NCBI GenBank assembly: GCA_964588695.1
Contig: CAZPQK010000002.1
Coordinates: 248,001 to 312,000 of the forward strand
Source of the DNA: CAZPQK01 sp964588695
GTDB taxonomy: Bacteria; Krumholzibacteriota; Krumholzibacteriia; WVZY01; JAKEHA01
Length of the DNA: 64,000 nt
Reading direction: 5' to 3'
Both the position numbers and the translations under genes were made by a program. Below the pieces are notes generated by a model. That model saw only the letters and a program-made list of their open reading frames with translations. It was not told where the DNA came from and did not search any database. Of this stretch, positions 50,626 through 59,428 are shown piece after piece (the first letter of the stretch is position 1; each line of letters begins with the position of its first letter).

Positions 50626-51774
50626 CTAACTTACGTTGCCTTTTAACTCGTCAATGAAGTCGGTCTTCTCCCAAGTAAAGCCGTCGCCTTCGCGGCCAAA
50701 GTGACCGTACGCGGCGGTGGGGCGAAAGACGTCACGACGAAGTTTCAACCGCGAGATGATTCCGCTCGGCGTCAGGTCGAACGTTTTGCGGACGGCGGCG
50801 GTGAGCGCTTCGTCGCTAGCCGATCCCGTGCCGAACGAGTCAACCATCACCGACACCGGCTCCCTTTCGCCGATGGCATAGGCGACCTGGATCTCGCAGC
50901 GGTCGGCGAGGCCGGCGGCCACAATATTCTTAGCAATATGGCGCGCGGCATAGCAGGCCGAACGGTCTACCTTGCTGGGATCTTTGCCAGAAAACGCGCC
51001 GCCACCGTGGCGGCCCATGCCGCCGTAGGTATCTACAATAATCTTGCGCCCGGTAAGCCCGCAGTCTGCCTTCGGACCCCCTTCGACAAAGCGGCCAGTG
51101 GGGTTAACCAACAGCCGGAAATCATCCGAGTATCCAAAATTCGCCAGAATTGGCTCGGCGACTTTCTCCTTCATGTCGCGACGAATCTGCTCGTCGGAAA
51201 CATCCGGAGCGTGCTGGGTGGAAATCACAACCGTATCGATTCCCTTGGGCATTCCGTTCTCGTACTCAACGGTTACCTGCGTCTTGCCGTCGGGACGAAG
51301 GTAGGCGCATGCGGCGTCGGTTTTGCGCACCTTGGCAAGTTGCTCGGACATGCGATGCGCCAGGGTAATCGGAAGCGGCATCAGCACATCGGTTTCGCGA
51401 CAAGCATAGCCAAACATCATGCCCTGGTCGCCCGCGCCTTCCTTACCGACAACACCCATCGCAATGTCGGGCGATTGTTCGTCAATCGACGTCAGCACCG
51501 AGCAGGTCTCGTAATCAAAACCAATCGACGAGTCGGTATAACCGATGTCTTTGATGACCTCTCGCGCCAGCGACGGAATATCCACGTAGGCAGTGGTGGT
51601 GATCTCTCCGGCCACCAGTACCAGGCCGGTTGACACCATAGTTTCGCACGCAACCTTACCGTTAGGATCCGCCTTTAGAATGGCGTCAAGTACCGCGTCG
51701 GAAACCTGGTCGGAAACCTTGTCGGGATGTCCCTCGGTTACCGACTCGGACGTAAACAGTCGCTTCTCTGACAT
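50626..51774 (-). CDS. metK: S-adenosylmethionine synthetase (382 aa)
   Basis: MetK makes SAM from methionine and ATP. The family signatures are present: TEGHPDKVSDQVSDAVLDAI at the N-terminus, the GAGDQGMMFGYA hexapeptide region, and the P-loop-like GGGAFSGKDPSKVDRS. Length is typical (380-400). AAGGAGGAATC precedes the ATG at 51774, so this start is preferred to an in-frame one at 51807. A strong 10-bp hairpin stands between it and the upstream nucleotidyltransferase gene, a possible regulatory leader. A strong terminator follows. Confidence 0.97.
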   Translation of the reverse strand: MSEKRLFTSESVTEGHPDKVSDQVSDAVLDAILKADPNGKVACETMVSTGLVLVAGEITTTAYVDIPSLAREVIKDIGYTDSSIGFDYETCSVLTSIDEQSPDIAMGVVGKEGAGDQGMMFGYACRETDVLMPLPITLAHRMSEQLAKVRKTDAACAYLRPDGKTQVTVEYENGMPKGIDTVVISTQHAPDVSDEQIRRDMKEKVAEPILANFGYSDDFRLLVNPTGRFVEGGPKADCGLTGRKIIVDTYGGMGRHGGGAFSGKDPSKVDRSACYAARHIAKNIVAAGLADRCEIQVAYAIGEREPVSVMVDSFGTGSASDEALTAAVRKTFDLTPSGIISRLKLRRDVFRPTAAYGHFGREGDGFTWEKTDFIDELKGNVS

Positions 51775-51811
51775 GATTCCTCCTTCGACCGCACCCAGCG
51801 GCCCCATAAAC

Positions 51812-51840
51812 GTCTGGCCGGAGCCGAGCCCCGGCCAGAC
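51812..51840 (-). other. 10-bp perfect hairpin in the metK leader
   Basis: GTCTGGCCGG (51812-51821) pairs with CCGGCCAGAC (51831-51840) around a nine-base loop, 38 bases before the metK start codon on the minus strand. The U-tract is weak (GTTTAT). It may be a terminator for the upstream gene or part of a regulatory leader; no known SAM riboswitch core is recognised. Confidence 0.5.
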
Positions 51841-51866
51841 TTAAATCGCGTGCGTGTTGTCGCTAA

Positions 51867-52844
51867 TTAGATGTCGATGATGCTGGAATCCCCCACGTCG
51901 ACGGTGCGGCGTTGGCCGCGTACGACGGCGTTTGGACCGACGAGACTGCTTTCGAGTACAGCGTTGGCTACCGTGCATCCCTCGGCCAGCACCGAGTCCC
52001 GAACCACGGAGTTGTGCACTTTTGCGCCTTCGGCCACCGAAACATAGGGGCCGATGACGGATCCAACGATCTCTGCGTCGGGGGAAATCGAGACCGGCGG
52101 AATAATGACCGAACCATCCACCTGCGCGGCCTCTCCCTTATCTTCCAACAATTTACGGTTGGTTTCAAGCATTGCTTCCGGCTTGCCACAGTCAAACCAA
52201 TCGTCAATCCCAAAGGTCTCGAACTGGGCCCCGTTCTTGATCATTAGCTGCAGGGCGTCGGTGATCTGGTACTCACCTTTGGTGGTGATGTCGTTGTCGA
52301 TAATGTGACGGATGGCGTCGAACAAGGGCTTGGAGTTTTGCAGCCAGTACAATCCCACCAGCGCCAAATTTGACTTTGGCTCGGCTGGCTTTTCCACCAG
52401 GTTGGTGATTCGGGTGCCGTCGGTCTCGGCCACGCCAAAACGGCGCGGGTCTTCCACCTCGCGCACACCTAAGGCGTTGTGTTCGACACTCGTAATCTTC
52501 CCGAGGTCTGACTTGATGATGGTGTCGCCCAACACGATCAGCAACTCTTCGCCGGTGTTGGCAACATCCTTGGTCATATCGATGGCATGAGCAATACCGC
52601 GGCGCTCGGCTTGCGTAACAAAGTCAACCTTCAGGTCCGGATACTTGGCTTTGACGTACTGCTCGATCAGGCCGCCGTGGTAGCCAACAATCAACACCAC
52701 GCTGCTCGGCCCCAACGCAATCACGTCGTCAAGAATATGCGAGATAATGGGTTTGCCCGCGACAAACAGTAGCGCCTTGGGCAGGGTGTACGTATGCGGG
52801 CGCAGGCGAGTGCCCACACCGGCCGCGGGTATAATGGCTTTCAC
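51867..52844 (-). CDS. Sugar-phosphate nucleotidyltransferase with left-handed beta-helix tail (325 aa)
   Basis: This enzyme transfers a nucleotide from NTP to a sugar 1-phosphate, like glucose-1-phosphate thymidylyltransferase or N-acetyl-sugar uridylyltransferases. The N-terminal Rossmann-like domain starts IPAAGVGTRLRPHTYTLPKA with the GxGTRLRP..PK signature; VLGDTII holds the metal aspartate. From about residue 245, hexapeptide repeats (VDGSVIIPPVSISPDAEIVG) form a beta-helix. The specific sugar and nucleotide are not deducible. It sits 25 bases after the isomerase gene, so the pair may channel sugar phosphates into surface glycans. The ATG is at 52844. Confidence 0.9.
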   Translation of the reverse strand: MKAIIPAAGVGTRLRPHTYTLPKALLFVAGKPIISHILDDVIALGPSSVVLIVGYHGGLIEQYVKAKYPDLKVDFVTQAERRGIAHAIDMTKDVANTGEELLIVLGDTIIKSDLGKITSVEHNALGVREVEDPRRFGVAETDGTRITNLVEKPAEPKSNLALVGLYWLQNSKPLFDAIRHIIDNDITTKGEYQITDALQLMIKNGAQFETFGIDDWFDCGKPEAMLETNRKLLEDKGEAAQVDGSVIIPPVSISPDAEIVGSVIGPYVSVAEGAKVHNSVVRDSVLAEGCTVANAVLESSLVGPNAVVRGQRRTVDVGDSSIIDI

Positions 52845-52869
52845 CGCGTTCCTCTTTCTATTGATGGTG

Positions 52870-53919
52870 TCACTTGGCTAGCTGGCTCTTTAAGTAATCG
52901 ATTTTGCTGATCGTCGTCGGGTCGACGCCGTTACGATAGGCAAGGTAGACGCTCGCATAGTCACCCAGCATCACCATGCGCAGCATTCGCGCGAGGCGAC
53001 CGCCGCTGCCACTGTCTATCCGCATAGCGTCGTTGGCAAGCGGCTCGATAATCCCCAGCGCAATGGCGGCTTGTTGCCTGGCGATGGGGTCGTCGTCAAC
53101 GTCGTTCATCGCAACAACCGAAACCTGTTTCATCAATTCGGGGTTCGCTTCCCAGCCGACAATTTCGTTGTGATTAAGCTCGGTCCAATACGCGTAGTGC
53201 GCCAGAGATTTTGCGTTTTCGTTAAACTGACACGCCCAGCGTCGCGCGACTCCTTCCAGCAAGGCTGGCGACGCGTACACAAAAGGAATGGTCCCGTGCA
53301 GCACTTCGGCGAGTTTCATAGCCGGGTTGCCGGGACTGTAGATACCATAGTCGGCGCACGCCGCTTCGACCGCAGTTACCGCGTCATGAAACTCATCGTC
53401 GGCAAAGTCGGCGACGCCAGCGGCACGCAGCGCGATGAGCGTCGGAACAAAAGAGTAAGCCAGAGCCGAGCGCGGTGGCTGCCCTCCCGGAATCAGACAG
53501 TGCGGGAGGTTACGATCGCGGCAAATCGCCGCAAGCTTACCGCCGCTGGTCACTGCGATTATCTGCGCGCCCTCGCCAACGCTGGCCATCGCAGAAAGGG
53601 TCTCGCCGGTGTTGCCCGAGTAGCTGGACACAACTACAAGTGAGTCGCGCAACAGCGCTGGCGGAACTTCGTACTTTCGTACACTGATTATCGGAGCCTG
53701 CAAGCGGTCGCCCAAGAACGACCGTAGCAAGTCGCCGCCAATCGCCGATCCCCCCATGCCGCAAACGACTATCTGGCGATAATCGGCCCTCGGAACTTGC
53801 GGCGCGAACTCGGTTCCCAGTCGCCACGCTTCTTTAAGGTTGGCCGGTACCGCGTCGATCAAGCCCAGCATGTTTGACTCGTCGAGCTCGCGATGCCATT
53901 CCAAATAGGGATTGTTCAA
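52870..53919 (-). CDS. Bifunctional phosphoglucose/phosphomannose isomerase (349 aa)
   Basis: This is a two-SIS-domain isomerase that interconverts fructose 6-phosphate with glucose or mannose 6-phosphate. The first SIS domain has CGMGGSAIGGDLLRSFLGD (about 52-70) and VVSSYSGNTGETLSA. A C-terminal PGI/PMI domain has WTELNHNEIVGWEA with the His of ring opening. The start is taken as TTG at 53919 because GGGGAGG lies nine bases upstream and the codon overlaps the ptsI stop as TTGA; a TTG at 53937 would start on that ribosome site. Placement next to a mannose-type PTS fits entry of imported hexose phosphate into metabolism. Confidence 0.9.
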   Translation of the reverse strand: MNNPYLEWHRELDESNMLGLIDAVPANLKEAWRLGTEFAPQVPRADYRQIVVCGMGGSAIGGDLLRSFLGDRLQAPIISVRKYEVPPALLRDSLVVVSSYSGNTGETLSAMASVGEGAQIIAVTSGGKLAAICRDRNLPHCLIPGGQPPRSALAYSFVPTLIALRAAGVADFADDEFHDAVTAVEAACADYGIYSPGNPAMKLAEVLHGTIPFVYASPALLEGVARRWACQFNENAKSLAHYAYWTELNHNEIVGWEANPELMKQVSVVAMNDVDDDPIARQQAAIALGIIEPLANDAMRIDSGSGGRLARMLRMVMLGDYASVYLAYRNGVDPTTISKIDYLKSQLAK

Positions 53920-55730
53920 CTTACGAAACCTCCCCAACTGGGTAGATCGGGAATTCGCTCGCGAAGGAACCTCTCGGTTTCTTCTTCGATTTCTTTGGTG
54001 GTTCGAAAACGCATTACGCGCTTAAGCAGCGTCTTACACTCGTCGTGAGTGACGCTGCGAATGATTCGTTTCACTTCCGGCATCCGGTAGGGGCCGCAAC
54101 TAATCTGGTCAACACCCATACCGATCATCAAAACCACTGCGCGCGGATCTCCGCCCATTTCACCACACACGCTAACCGGAATGTCGCGTTTGTTGGCCGC
54201 TTCGATTGTCGAGCGCAACGCGCGTACCACGGCCGGGTGTAGATTGCGGTAGAGGTGAGCAATCTTGGAATTGCCGCGATCGACTGCCAGCGTGTACTGC
54301 ATCAAGTCGTTAGTACCGATCGAAAAGAAGTCCGCTTCGCGCGCCAGCAGATCGGCCAACGCCGCGGAAGCTGGCGTTTCGATCATGATACCCAACGGCA
54401 CATCGGCAGCAAACGGAACGCGCTCGCGCGTCAACTCGTCACGCACTTCTTCGCACACTTTTCGGGCGGCGACGACTTCTTCGACCGACGCGATCATGGG
54501 AAACATTATTTTTACGTCGCCGTGAGTGCTGGCGCGATAAATCGCTCGCAGTTGGCTCTTAAAGATATCGGGGCGCGCCAGGCAAAAACGAATTCCGCGC
54601 CATCCCATGTACGGGTTCAACTCGTGTGGGCGCGCCAGGTAGTCGACATCTTTGTCGCCGCCGATGTCGAGGGTTCGAACCACCACAGGTCTGCCGCCCA
54701 TTTTTTCGATCACGCCGCGGTAGGCCTTGTATTGTTCGTCTTCGCTGGGAAGCACGTCCGCGTTTATGAAAAAGAATTCGGTGCGAAAAAGACCAATGCC
54801 CTGCCCACCGTAATCCAGCACCGAATCGACATCGTTGGGCAAATCCAGGTTGGCAGTGATCACAAACTCTCGGTCATCGAGAGTCACCGCCGGATAACCG
54901 GCCATCGTTAGCAACTGGTCTTCGAGTTCTTTGAACCGCTTGATCTCGATCTTGTATTCTTCGATCGTCTCCGGTGTCGGGTTAACCACCACAGTCCCGG
55001 TGTTACCGTCGACGATAATCTTGTCGCCGTTGTGAACCTGCGCGAACAAATCTTCCAGCCCGACAACCGCTGGAAGCCCTTGCGACCGCGCGAGAATAGC
55101 GGTATGCGACGTGCGTCCGCCACTGTCTGTGACATACGCCAGCGTAAGCCGACGCTCGAATTGCGCCGTGTCACTGGGGGCTAAGTCGGGCGCAACAATC
55201 ACCGACGGCTCGGTGGGTCCGTCCTGCCCGCGCCGGGTTCCCATCAAGTGTGCTAGTACGCGGCGCTTGACGTCGCGCACGTCAACGTAGCGTTCCTTCA
55301 GGTACTCGTCTTCCATTTCTCCAAAAGATTCCAGCACCTTATCGACCACCGATTTAAACGCGGCGGCTGCATTCAGCCTGGTCTTGCGAACGCGACTGAT
55401 GGTTTCTTCGACTATGGTGTCGTCGTCGAGTATTAACATGTGCGCGTCGAATATGCGGGCGTGGTCTTCACCAATTCGCTCGGCCAGGTTTGCGCGAATG
55501 GCGTCGAGTTCGGAGCGAGTGGATGCCAGTGCGGTACGGAATTGTTGAATTTCGTCGTCGATGGCGCCCGGCGCCACCTTGGTGGTTGGCACCACCACCA
55601 CTTCGGCGTCGCGCAGAAACGCTTTGCCGACAACGATACCGCGAGACGCAGAGATTCCGACTTTGCGTATCTCGCCGCGGCCGCGATGTGCTTCGTCGCG
55701 GGATGTGTTGTCGGTTGCGTTGTTAGCCAT
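53916..55730 (-). CDS. ptsI: PTS Enzyme I (604 aa)
   Basis: EI autophosphorylates from PEP and passes phosphate to HPr. The swivelling phospho-His is H209 in GGRTSHTAILARSQGLP. The PEP-binding TIM barrel has FRTEFFF, MGWRGIRFCLARPD and the catalytic-cysteine segment SVCGEMGGDPRA. Compared with E. coli EI (575 residues, H189), about 20-25 extra residues precede the EI_N domain; a start closer to KVGISASRGIVVG is possible, but the ATG at 55730 is the best codon. It follows HPr by 11 bases and overlaps the isomerase gene. Confidence 0.97.
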   Translation of the reverse strand: MANNATDNTSRDEAHRGRGEIRKVGISASRGIVVGKAFLRDAEVVVVPTTKVAPGAIDDEIQQFRTALASTRSELDAIRANLAERIGEDHARIFDAHMLILDDDTIVEETISRVRKTRLNAAAAFKSVVDKVLESFGEMEDEYLKERYVDVRDVKRRVLAHLMGTRRGQDGPTEPSVIVAPDLAPSDTAQFERRLTLAYVTDSGGRTSHTAILARSQGLPAVVGLEDLFAQVHNGDKIIVDGNTGTVVVNPTPETIEEYKIEIKRFKELEDQLLTMAGYPAVTLDDREFVITANLDLPNDVDSVLDYGGQGIGLFRTEFFFINADVLPSEDEQYKAYRGVIEKMGGRPVVVRTLDIGGDKDVDYLARPHELNPYMGWRGIRFCLARPDIFKSQLRAIYRASTHGDVKIMFPMIASVEEVVAARKVCEEVRDELTRERVPFAADVPLGIMIETPASAALADLLAREADFFSIGTNDLMQYTLAVDRGNSKIAHLYRNLHPAVVRALRSTIEAANKRDIPVSVCGEMGGDPRAVVLMIGMGVDQISCGPYRMPEVKRIIRSVTHDECKTLLKRVMRFRTTKEIEEETERFLRERIPDLPSWGGFVS

Positions 55731-55741
55731 GTTTAGAGGAG

Positions 55742-56008
55742 CTAATCCTCGTAGAAGTTCTGGTCGAAGAGTTCTGCCAGTGCTGCTTTGGCGTCGCCCT
55801 CATCATCTCCGTCAATTTCAACAACGACTTCGGCACCATGTCCCGCCGCGAGGCTGGCCAGGCCAAGGATACTCTTGCCGTTGGCGCGCTGATCCCCGTA
55901 GATGACGTTGATATCGGACTCAAACTGCGACGCAACCTTAACGAACTCGCCAGCGGCGCGCAGGTGCAGACCGATCCTGTTATTGATTCTTCTCTCTAAA
56001 ACTACCAT
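55742..56008 (-). CDS. ptsH: Phosphocarrier protein HPr (88 aa)
   Basis: HPr relays phosphate from EI to the IIA protein. H15 lies in GLHLRAAG, the usual active-site position with R17. S46 lies in NGKSILGLASLAA, the regulatory serine phosphorylated by HprK, encoded three kilobases upstream on the same strand. Length is exactly standard. The commoner HARPAA is altered to HLRAAG. The ATG at 56008 gives the standard 88 residues; the in-frame start at 56035 overlaps the IID stop. It is placed between IID and EI. Confidence 0.95.
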   Translation of the reverse strand: MVVLERRINNRIGLHLRAAGEFVKVASQFESDINVIYGDQRANGKSILGLASLAAGHGAEVVVEIDGDDEGDAKAALAELFDQNFYED

Positions 56009-56027
56009 CGGGGAGAAACCTAACAGT

Positions 56028-56786
56028 CTAACCAAGCGCTATCGCGACGGCGACCGCTAGCGGAAAAAGCGCAATTGCCAGGCGCGACGACGACGCGTCA
56101 CGCCGCAGCAGCACCACCGCCACAGCGATCAATGAGATACCGAGTCCTACTATCCAGGGTCCGGAGGATTGAAATCCCACCAGCACAACTGCAACCAGCA
56201 AACCGCCAGCGCAGGCCCCCACGCTCTGTACGACGCCGAGAACTCGCTGAAATGTAGGACCGGAAAACACTTCTACCAGGTCCCAGCCCTTGGAGTAGCC
56301 GTAGAAGACTCCCCACATGCGGCAGGAGACAATAAGCAGGTTGTAAAGCAGCCAAATCGCCACTAACCCTATGGGAGACTTGTATATAGCAAACACGCAG
56401 GCCAAAGTCAATGCGAGCGGCTTCAGGCCTCCAAGGAACAGCATGTCACCCATTGCCGCCAGGGGACTGCTTAAAGATCGCTTGAATCTCAACAGATCAT
56501 CGTCCGACACCGCGCGGCCTTCCAGACGCTGCTCCTCCAGGCGCAACAGACCTCCGGCGATCAGCGGCGCAAAATTGGGATTACAGTTAAAGAAGGCCAG
56601 ATGCTTGGACAAGAGGCTGTCGTCTCCCTTGACCCTCAAGTCCTGCAACGCCGGTGCCAGCACCCACATCAGACCCAAATTCTGCATCCCTTTTTTGTGC
56701 AACAGGCCCTGAAGGAACAGCATGCGGACACCCACGCCCCACAGCTTCCAGCGCGCGACCTTCGGCGTAGTGGCTACCGAATCCAT
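56028..56786 (-). CDS. PTS mannose/fructose/sorbose-family EIID (252 aa)
   Basis: IID is one of the two membrane components of the mannose-type PTS permease. MLFLQGLLHKKGMQNLGLMW, FNCNPNFAPLIAGGLLRLEE and LSSPLAAMGDMLFLGGLKPL are conserved EIID segments. The C-terminal third is membrane-embedded. Length is a little short of ManZ (about 280). It overlaps the IIC gene by 13 bases, so the two membrane subunits are translationally coupled. The substrate cannot be inferred; IIA, IIB and IIC follow in standard order on the same strand. Confidence 0.93.
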   Translation of the reverse strand: MDSVATTPKVARWKLWGVGVRMLFLQGLLHKKGMQNLGLMWVLAPALQDLRVKGDDSLLSKHLAFFNCNPNFAPLIAGGLLRLEEQRLEGRAVSDDDLLRFKRSLSSPLAAMGDMLFLGGLKPLALTLACVFAIYKSPIGLVAIWLLYNLLIVSCRMWGVFYGYSKGWDLVEVFSGPTFQRVLGVVQSVGACAGGLLVAVVLVGFQSSGPWIVGLGISLIAVAVVLLRRDASSSRLAIALFPLAVAVAIALG

Positions 56787-57493
56787 AGGATCACCAGGAA
56801 AACGCCCGCGCTGAGTAGCAAAAAGCGGTTAAGGTGTTGATGCCAAAAGCTTTGGATGACTGCTGCGGCGCCAAACGCGGGGAGCAAAACCAGCCACCAA
56901 CGGCTCCCCACCGGGGTCGGACCCGCAAGGACCGTGGCCCGGTCGGCCACCCACAGCGCGCAGGGCAACAGCACTATGGTTAGCAGCAAGGCGGTGACAA
57001 TGAAGTAGGTGGTGGCGGCCGCGTGGTAGAGGGAAAGCTTGCGAACCGCAATGGGGCCGGTTGGGTCTTCGGTGGGCATCAGGTAGTCGCCCAGCCAACG
57101 TTCACGCGGCAACATAAGCCCGCGCTGTGCGATCGCAACCAACTCGCCGGCAAGCAGCCCCAGCAAGACGCCGGTCGCAACCAACAGGTCGGTTCTGGGG
57201 TCGCCGGTTGCACGTTCCAGCAAACACACAGCGCCCGCGCCGACGACGGTACCGACCACAACGTCTGGTCGGCGCGAGCCCCGCATGGGCAGCACCGACA
57301 ACCAGACCAGCTCCAGAAACAGTCCCACTAGCAGGCCGAGTTCAAAACTCCTCGTGACCCAGCCCACCAGAGCGCCGGCAAAGACCGGCTGCGCGGTTAG
57401 TCCCTGCCAACCGGCGCGGTCATCGATTGCAAGCAGCCCGGCCATGATGCCGAGAACAACCACATCGGGAAAGAATGAAGTGAAGCCAGCCAT
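56774..57493 (-). CDS. PTS mannose/sorbose-family EIIC-like membrane protein (239 aa)
   Basis: This is the companion of IID. Six or so hydrophobic segments are seen. Family resemblance lies in FAGALVGWVTRSFELGLLVG, FLELVWLSVLPMRGSRRPDV and VVGTVVGAGAVCLLE, which correspond to the ManY/AgaW region. It is more divergent than IID, and I would rate substrate transport as uncertain. ATG at 57493; the stop overlaps the IID start. It lies 68 bases downstream of IIB. Confidence 0.85.
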   Translation of the reverse strand: MAGFTSFFPDVVVLGIMAGLLAIDDRAGWQGLTAQPVFAGALVGWVTRSFELGLLVGLFLELVWLSVLPMRGSRRPDVVVGTVVGAGAVCLLERATGDPRTDLLVATGVLLGLLAGELVAIAQRGLMLPRERWLGDYLMPTEDPTGPIAVRKLSLYHAAATTYFIVTALLLTIVLLPCALWVADRATVLAGPTPVGSRWWLVLLPAFGAAAVIQSFWHQHLNRFLLLSAGVFLVILWIR

Positions 57494-57561
57494 CGTATTC
57501 GGAATCGGTATCCGAAGCTCAGATTAGCAGGGATTTGTAAGTTCTGGAAAGAGTTATCGCG

Positions 57562-58038
57562 CTACACGACCAGCGAGTTGATCACTTGCGGGGTGTTTCC
57601 GGGGATGTCCTGAGCCGTAAGAGTGACACTTTTTTTGACCAACTCTCGGAGGTAGTCACGGTCTTCGTCGGTCAGAAACACAAATGGGAGTAACTCTTCG
57701 GCGCCTTCGCGGTAATGCAGACCACCCACGTTGATGTCATCAAACTGAACGCCGAACTCCATGACACTGTGCACGTCTTTAACCGACTCGAACAGCACCA
57801 TCACGACTTCCGATTTGAACAAGTTGTTGGTGAGTTGTCGCGCCGTCTCTTCGAGACCGAAAAACGAAACCTTGATTTGGCTGGGAACGCTGGAGGTATA
57901 GAACTTTCGCTCCCAGGCGCTGTCGGCGATGCGGTCGTTGGCCACAACAATGCGATCAGGCTTAAGCGCGCGCGCCCAACCCAGCACCACCTGGCCATGG
58001 ATTAATCGGTCGTCAATTCTTACCAGGCACAACGGCAC
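57562..58038 (-). CDS. PTS mannose/fructose/sorbose-family EIIB (158 aa)
   Basis: This cytosolic IIB domain accepts phosphate from IIA and transfers it to the sugar. H14 in RIDDRLIHGQVVLGW is the phospho-histidine, with the classical DDRLIHGQ motif. The rest follows the ManX-B/LevE pattern (VANDRIADSAWERKFY; NVGGLHYREGAEEL). Length is normal. It starts at GTG 58038, overlapping the IIA TAG as TAGTG. A separate IIB gene, not fused to IIA, is the LevD/LevE arrangement. Confidence 0.95.
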   Translation of the reverse strand: MPLCLVRIDDRLIHGQVVLGWARALKPDRIVVANDRIADSAWERKFYTSSVPSQIKVSFFGLEETARQLTNNLFKSEVVMVLFESVKDVHSVMEFGVQFDDINVGGLHYREGAEELLPFVFLTDEDRDYLRELVKKSVTLTAQDIPGNTPQVINSLVV

Positions 58039-58430
58039 TACAACGTCTCCGGATTGACCACTTGGATGCTGCTTTGCGCGCGCTTAACGATGTCCACGAG
58101 CAAGTCGACCGCAAGAGCACCGTCGCGCTTATACAAAAATGCCAGCACCATCGGAAGATTGACGCCGGCAACCAAATGTACGTTGTCGTATTCTTGTTCT
58201 ACTTTAAGACACGCATGACAGCAGCTTCCGCCGAAGAAATCTACCATCACAACGACGTCGTCGCCAGCAGCGCCGTCGATACCTTCGCGCAACAACGCGG
58301 CAAGGCTTTCCGGAGTTGTTCCCTGGTTACTAATTGCAACTATATCGTCGGCCGCTCCAAATATGGACTGCGCCGTCGCAATCAACTCCTGCCCAAGGTT
58401 GCCGTGAGTGACGATGATGCCTTTTGCCAT
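58038..58430 (-). CDS. PTS mannose-type EIIA domain protein (130 aa)
   Basis: IIA accepts phosphate from HPr. The phospho-histidine is H9 in GIIVTHGNLGQEL. VDFFGGSCCHACL and VAGVNLPMVLAFL correspond to the conserved FGGSPxNxA and GVNLPM segments; the first is altered by two adjacent cysteines. ATG at 58430. It lies between hprK and IIB, so sensing and transport genes share one transcript. In some bacteria lone IIA-type domains act only in regulation, but here the full IIA-IIB-IIC-IID set is present. Confidence 0.95.
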   Translation of the reverse strand: MAKGIIVTHGNLGQELIATAQSIFGAADDIVAISNQGTTPESLAALLREGIDGAAGDDVVVMVDFFGGSCCHACLKVEQEYDNVHLVAGVNLPMVLAFLYKRDGALAVDLLVDIVKRAQSSIQVVNPETL

Positions 58431-58453
58431 GGTTAGTCCTTCGTCGCGTGCCC

Positions 58454-59428
58454 CTATTCGGTGTCGTAGCGCAAATAGTGTCTGGTCTGTCTATCACTTT
58501 TCATCATGTCGATCAACAGGTTATTGAATTTCTCGGCGGCGTTAATACCGTAGACCTTTAGCATGTGGTTCATCGCGATCACTTCGCTTATCACCGTGAT
58601 GTTCTTGCCCGGGAACAGCGGAATGGTTACTTGGGGAATCTCTACGCCAAGCAATTGCGTCTTACGGTCATCCAATCCGTCGCGATTCCAGTCCTTGGTG
58701 GAGTCCCAATCTTCCAATCGCACTTCCACTTCGACACGCTTTTGTACCCGCACCGCGCGAATTCCGAACAGGTCCTGGGCGTTGATGATACCGACACCGC
58801 GAATCTCCATGAAGTGCTGCAAGTGGTCGTGGCCGCGGCCAATGAGCACGTCTTCTGCGATGCGAACCACGTGCACGGTGTCGTCGGCCACCAGGCGATG
58901 ACCGCGCTCTAACAGATCCAGCGCAATCTCCGATTTGCCGATGCCACTGCGGCCGGTAAACAAAAGCCCGACGCCGTAGACGTCGACGAGCGTGCCGTGC
59001 AGTTGGTCGGTTTCGGCAAATACATCGGCCAGTGCCTTGGTCAGTTCGTGGATAAACGGAGTGGTTAGCATGCTGCTGCGCAGGATCGGCACCCCAGCCT
59101 CTGTGGCTTGCGCCAGCAAGTCGGCGGGAATGTCTAGCTTGCGCGTAACAATGAGACACGGGATCGGAACCGAGAATAGCCGAGAGATAGACTCGCGCCG
59201 AACGTCTTCGGCGCGAGTGTTTAAGTACAGGATCTCGGTCTCGCCAAGAATCTGAATTCGCTCGTTGAGGTAGTTCTGCATGAATCCGGTCAGTGCAAGC
59301 CCGGGCCGGTGAATATCGGTCACCGATACCGGCACCGGGCCTTCGGTAATACCATTCACTGGCTCCAGCGACAGAGAATCACCAATCAGTTCCAGCAGTT
59401 CGTTTACAGCGAGCGTCTTCTGTTTCAT
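58454..59428 (-). CDS. hprK: HPr kinase/phosphorylase (324 aa)
   Basis: HprK phosphorylates and dephosphorylates HPr on Ser46. The P-loop GRSGIGKS is at residues 159-166, H144 (LHGTLVDVYG) is in the position of the catalytic histidine upstream of it, and MEIRGVGIINAQDLFG is the HprK signature. The N-terminal domain covers about 1-130. The ATG at 59428 overlaps the stop of hpf by four bases (ATGA). Together with HPr carrying S46 this implies HPr-Ser-P regulation in a Gram-negative, as in many FCB bacteria and proteobacteria. Confidence 0.96.
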   Translation of the reverse strand: MKQKTLAVNELLELIGDSLSLEPVNGITEGPVPVSVTDIHRPGLALTGFMQNYLNERIQILGETEILYLNTRAEDVRRESISRLFSVPIPCLIVTRKLDIPADLLAQATEAGVPILRSSMLTTPFIHELTKALADVFAETDQLHGTLVDVYGVGLLFTGRSGIGKSEIALDLLERGHRLVADDTVHVVRIAEDVLIGRGHDHLQHFMEIRGVGIINAQDLFGIRAVRVQKRVEVEVRLEDWDSTKDWNRDGLDDRKTQLLGVEIPQVTIPLFPGKNITVISEVIAMNHMLKVYGINAAEKFNNLLIDMMKSDRQTRHYLRYDTE

